A stretch of 64,000 nucleotides of DNA from Flavobacterium gelidilacus DSM 15343. Its GTDB lineage: Bacteria > Bacteroidota > Bacteroidia > Flavobacteriales > Flavobacteriaceae. Below, in pieces: positions 62,234 through 64,000 of the stretch. Below the pieces are notes generated by a model. It saw nothing but the letters and a program-made list of their open reading frames with translations. It made no database searches and was not told the DNA's origin. Every line of letters starts with the position of its first letter. Position 1 is the first letter of the stretch. The DNA lies in contig NZ_KE383904.1 of assembly GCF_000422685.1 (NCBI RefSeq), forward strand, positions 354,452 to 418,451, in the 5' to 3' direction. The translations under genes and the position numbers were made by a program.

Positions 62234-62467
62234 ATGTATACTACTTATCATTTATCATCGGCTGTAGATATTACATCTGATATTTTAGATGCAATTAAAG
62301 CAAACTTTAAATCTAAAGCTATTGTAATTACTGTAGAAGAGGAAGAAAATTATGAACTTTCCGAAGAAATGAAAGGAATTTTAGAAGATCGTTTGGCTGA
62401 AGATAAAAGTGATTATTTAACTTCTGAACAATCAATTAAAGCGCTTAAAGATAAGTATGGCTTATAA
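62234..62467 (+). CDS. Antitoxin of a type II (ParE/RelE-type) toxin-antitoxin pair
   Basis: 77 aa. N-terminal YHLSSAVDITSDILDAIKANFKSKAIVITVEEE (beta-helix segment that ends in an acidic strand), and C-terminal LEDRLAEDKSDYLTSEQSIKALKDKYGL, the toxin-neutralising helix. This is the short antitoxin form common next to ParE-type toxins in Bacteroidota. The reading frame is intact. Its stop overlaps the start of the toxin remnant by 11 nt, the usual TA layout. Confidence 0.8.
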   Translation: MYTTYHLSSAVDITSDILDAIKANFKSKAIVITVEEEENYELSEEMKGILEDRLAEDKSDYLTSEQSIKALKDKYGL

Positions 62468-62522
62468 AATTCTTGTTTCTCCAAGAGCACAGAAAGAAAT
62501 TATAAAAGCTATTGAAGATTAG
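62457..62522 (+). pseudogene. Truncated ParE/RelE-type toxin remnant
   Basis: ATG at 62457 overlaps the antitoxin stop in the +1 frame and reads MAYKILVSPRAQKEIIKAIED then TAG at 62520-62522. The 21 residues match the conserved first helix and strand of ParE/RelE toxins (S-P-x-A-x-K-E-I). The codon after Asp is TAG, where the family usually has an aromatic (TAT/TAC) residue, and the frame then reads YLQKVRFEQHLLELVAY before another stop at 62574. The remaining 60-70 residues of the toxin, including the catalytic C-terminal part, are absent. The toxin is inactive or lost, while the antitoxin remains. Confidence 0.75.
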
Positions 62523-62574
62523 TATTTGCAAAAGGTTAGATTTGAACAACATTTGTTGGAGTTGGTTGCTTATT

Positions 62575-62624
62575 AGTGAGAAGTGAAGAGTGAGAAGTGA
62601 AGAGTGAGAAGTGAGAAGTGAAGA
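62575..62624. repeat. 14-bp AGTGAG-type tandem repeat
   Basis: AGTGAGAAGTGAAG at 62575-62588 and 62589-62602 are identical; a third, altered unit follows to 62624 with an extra GTGAGA. Purine-only on the plus strand. Confidence 0.75.
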
Positions 62625-62710
62625 GAAATAAGGTATATAGGGATTAGTTGAAGTATATATTGAATTGTAGTTTTTGACATAGTATAGCTTGGTAAAGTCT
62701 TATTCAAGAT

Positions 62711-62765
62711 ATAGTAAAGGCATAGTAAAGGTATAGTAAAGGTATAGTAAAGGTATAGTAAAGGG
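62711..62765. repeat. 11-bp tandem repeat, 5 copies
   Basis: ATAGTAAAGGT in five direct copies starting at 62711, 62722, 62733, 62744 and 62755; only the last base varies (C, T, T, T, G). The period is close to one helical turn. Non-coding. Confidence 0.9.
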
Positions 62766-62952
62766 GTTGGGTTTTAAAAATAGGCTTAAATGTTCGTTTT
62801 TTATTTGTTTTTGTTTTGATCTTAGTTCTGAGTTCTCAGTAGACTGTTTACATTCCGAAGGAATCTCTTCTATTATAAAACTAAACGTAATTAAACATAA
62901 ATTTAAACTATCATAAAAAAGATGTTTTTTCCTGTTTTTTTGTGATTGTTTT

Positions 62953-64000
62953 TTAGTCTTTAATCAATTTATAACTGCTTAGTTTTCCGTTTTTATCATT
63001 TAGTTGCAGTATATAGATACCAGTACTTAAATTATCAATTGTTATACGATTGTTTTCTAGGCTTACTGTTCCTTTTTGGACACAAACACCAGTTATTGAG
63101 TACAAATCATAGTTGTATTCTTGGTTTATGTTTTGGAGTTCTACTACGTTATTTGCTGGGTTTGGGTATAGGTTTATGTTTTGTGATTGAAAAGTTTCAT
63201 TTGCTAATGGAGTGCATGCTTGTGTGGCAAACTTAGTTATGAAAAAATCACTGTTACCCCCATTGCTGTAGTAATTTACGTTGTTACTATCGGTAAGTTG
63301 GTACCCCATATATCCACCTAATAAAAGGTCTCCATTATTGTCTAGTGTCATTTTTGTAAAACCATCATCAAAGCCGTTATTCCCTACTAAACGATTTAGA
63401 GAAGTACAAGTGCCAGTTGTAGGATCAAGAGTAACTAATAATGGGTCACGTGCGTTATTTGAACCAGGGCCAGTTACAGATTGTGTACCCCAAGTTACAG
63501 AAGCTCCATTAAAACTACCCGACACATAAATTTTCGTTGGAGTGTAAAGAAGATTACCATCTAGAAAGTTTCCTGAAGGATCATAGTAAGATAGCCAATT
63601 GAAAGAAGAAACATCAGGATTACATTTCATTACAAAAGCAGCTGACCCAGTATTTGTACCCGGTAAAGTCCAACCTAAAAAACTGCCCGAAATATAATTA
63701 TTTGTTAAACCAGATAGATAAACGTTATTTTGTGAGTCAAAATCAATACTAGTAATATTAATTGAAGTTCCTATGGTTTCTCTATGCCATTGGTATTGCC
63801 CTGATGCATTAAAACAAATAATTTTAGAAAAAGCATTTGAAAGGGTATTACCCCCAGCTGTAATAGTATTTGAACTATTACTATTATAAGCATGAACTGC
63901 ATAATAATACCCATTGTAAGAATTGCGATACCATCTAACTTCGCTACTAATGTAGGACGACACTTGCAGGTCAAAAGCTGTTGCACTTATAAATGTGCCA
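62953..64000 (-). CDS. T9SS-secreted protein with C-terminal type A sorting domain (5' end outside the window)
   Basis: The minus-strand frame is open from base 64000 to the stop at 62953 (349 codons); GTG at 63963 is internal, so the protein starts beyond the window. The body contains SBBP/propeller-like repeats (SITSIDFDSQNNVYLSGLTNNYISG, KIYVSGSFNGASVTWG, FTKMTLDNNGDLLLGGYMG, SDFFITKFA). The C-terminus NINLYPNPANNVVELQNINQEYNYDLYSITGVCVQKG ... IYILQLNDKNGKLSSYKLIKD is the Por secretion tail (type A CTD) used for export and surface attachment by the type IX system. It is a likely adhesin or surface-layer protein. Confidence 0.92.
   Translation of the reverse strand, partial: GTFISATAFDLQVSSYISSEVRWYRNSYNGYYYAVHAYNSNSSNTITAGGNTLSNAFSKIICFNASGQYQWHRETIGTSINITSIDFDSQNNVYLSGLTNNYISGSFLGWTLPGTNTGSAAFVMKCNPDVSSFNWLSYYDPSGNFLDGNLLYTPTKIYVSGSFNGASVTWGTQSVTGPGSNNARDPLLVTLDPTTGTCTSLNRLVGNNGFDDGFTKMTLDNNGDLLLGGYMGYQLTDSNNVNYYSNGGNSDFFITKFATQACTPLANETFQSQNINLYPNPANNVVELQNINQEYNYDLYSITGVCVQKGTVSLENNRITIDNLSTGIYILQLNDKNGKLSSYKLIKD

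Larger units (their letters stand above)
62523..62952. other. 430-bp non-coding stretch with small tandem repeats
   Basis: No gene is supported. It contains the remnant of toxin-derived sequence (to about 62574), a 14-bp AGTGAGAAGTGAAG repeat (62575-62624), an 11-bp ATAGTAAAGGT repeat (62711-62765), a CAGT/CTCAG-like fragment near 62825-62845 and AT-rich sequence up to the T9SS gene. No hairpin terminator with clear T-run was identified for the gene ending at 62953. Confidence 0.75.

Overview
The window is AT-rich DNA from a member of the Bacteroidota, most likely a Flavobacterium or close relative in the Flavobacteriaceae. Supporting evidence: a type IX secretion C-terminal tail (62953-64000), a SusC/RagA-style TonB receptor with a carboxypeptidase-regulatory N-terminal domain, 2TM-domain and DUF5606 proteins, lipoproteins with short leaders, absence of obvious Shine-Dalgarno sites, and repeated matches to the Bacteroidota promoter (TTG, about 20 nt, TAnnTTTG). 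No rRNA, tRNA, transposase, phage gene or CRISPR array was recognised.

Layout. (1) 1-10663: the end of a surface protein, then two paralogous four-gene two-component cassettes (812-3556 and 7981-10663, both minus strand) flanking a plus-strand lipoprotein / OmpA-family / lipoprotein operon (3841-7907). An orphan plus-directed terminator beyond cassette 2 suggests a tandem duplication followed by loss of one operon copy. (2) 10892-18813: housekeeping and metabolic genes (meaB, AEC transporter, FAD-linked glycolate/lactate-type oxidase, NdpA-like nucleoid protein, glutaminase, LpxR-like lipid A deacylase). (3) 18963-26518: a TonB-dependent receptor, then an operon with a secreted protein, a LytS-type kinase fused to a 2TM domain, two free 2TM proteins, a GT39-like glycosyltransferase and a LytTR response regulator. 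Both transcription units carry the same LytTR-type direct-repeat operator at the same distance from a -7 box, which predicts a small regulon made of the receptor plus the kinase/regulator operon.

(4) 26613-30917: CDP-alcohol phosphatidyltransferase, heme A synthase, CCA-type nucleotidyltransferase and tsaC. (5) 30917-44826: a surface-glycan/LPS-core region with a methyltransferase, eight or more glycosyltransferases, a Kdo/WaaP-like LPS kinase, a heptosyltransferase-type GT9 and an LtaS-like membrane sulfatase/phosphotransferase. (6) 44966-62092: conserved core genes (dapD, ruvX, def, DUF5606, mazG, DUF349, aroE, DUF368, TPR, class III aminotransferase, OstA-like LPS transport protein, purA, a Fur-family regulator, a Rel/SpoT enzyme). 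(7) 62202-64000: a toxin-antitoxin remnant with an intact antitoxin and a truncated ParE/RelE-type toxin, a gene-poor stretch with small tandem repeats, and the C-terminal part of a T9SS-secreted protein that runs off the window.

The genes with the clearest common logic are the envelope ones: lipid A/LPS modification and export (LpxR, LPS kinase, glycosyltransferases, OstA-like, DUF368) and envelope sensing (three two-component modules). The most informative new-looking signals are the shared LytTR operators, the duplicated sensor cassettes with their companion membrane protein and lipoprotein, and the 21-bp phased repeat array next to one of the LytTR operators. All functional names rest on motif and family recognition by eye; no database search was run.
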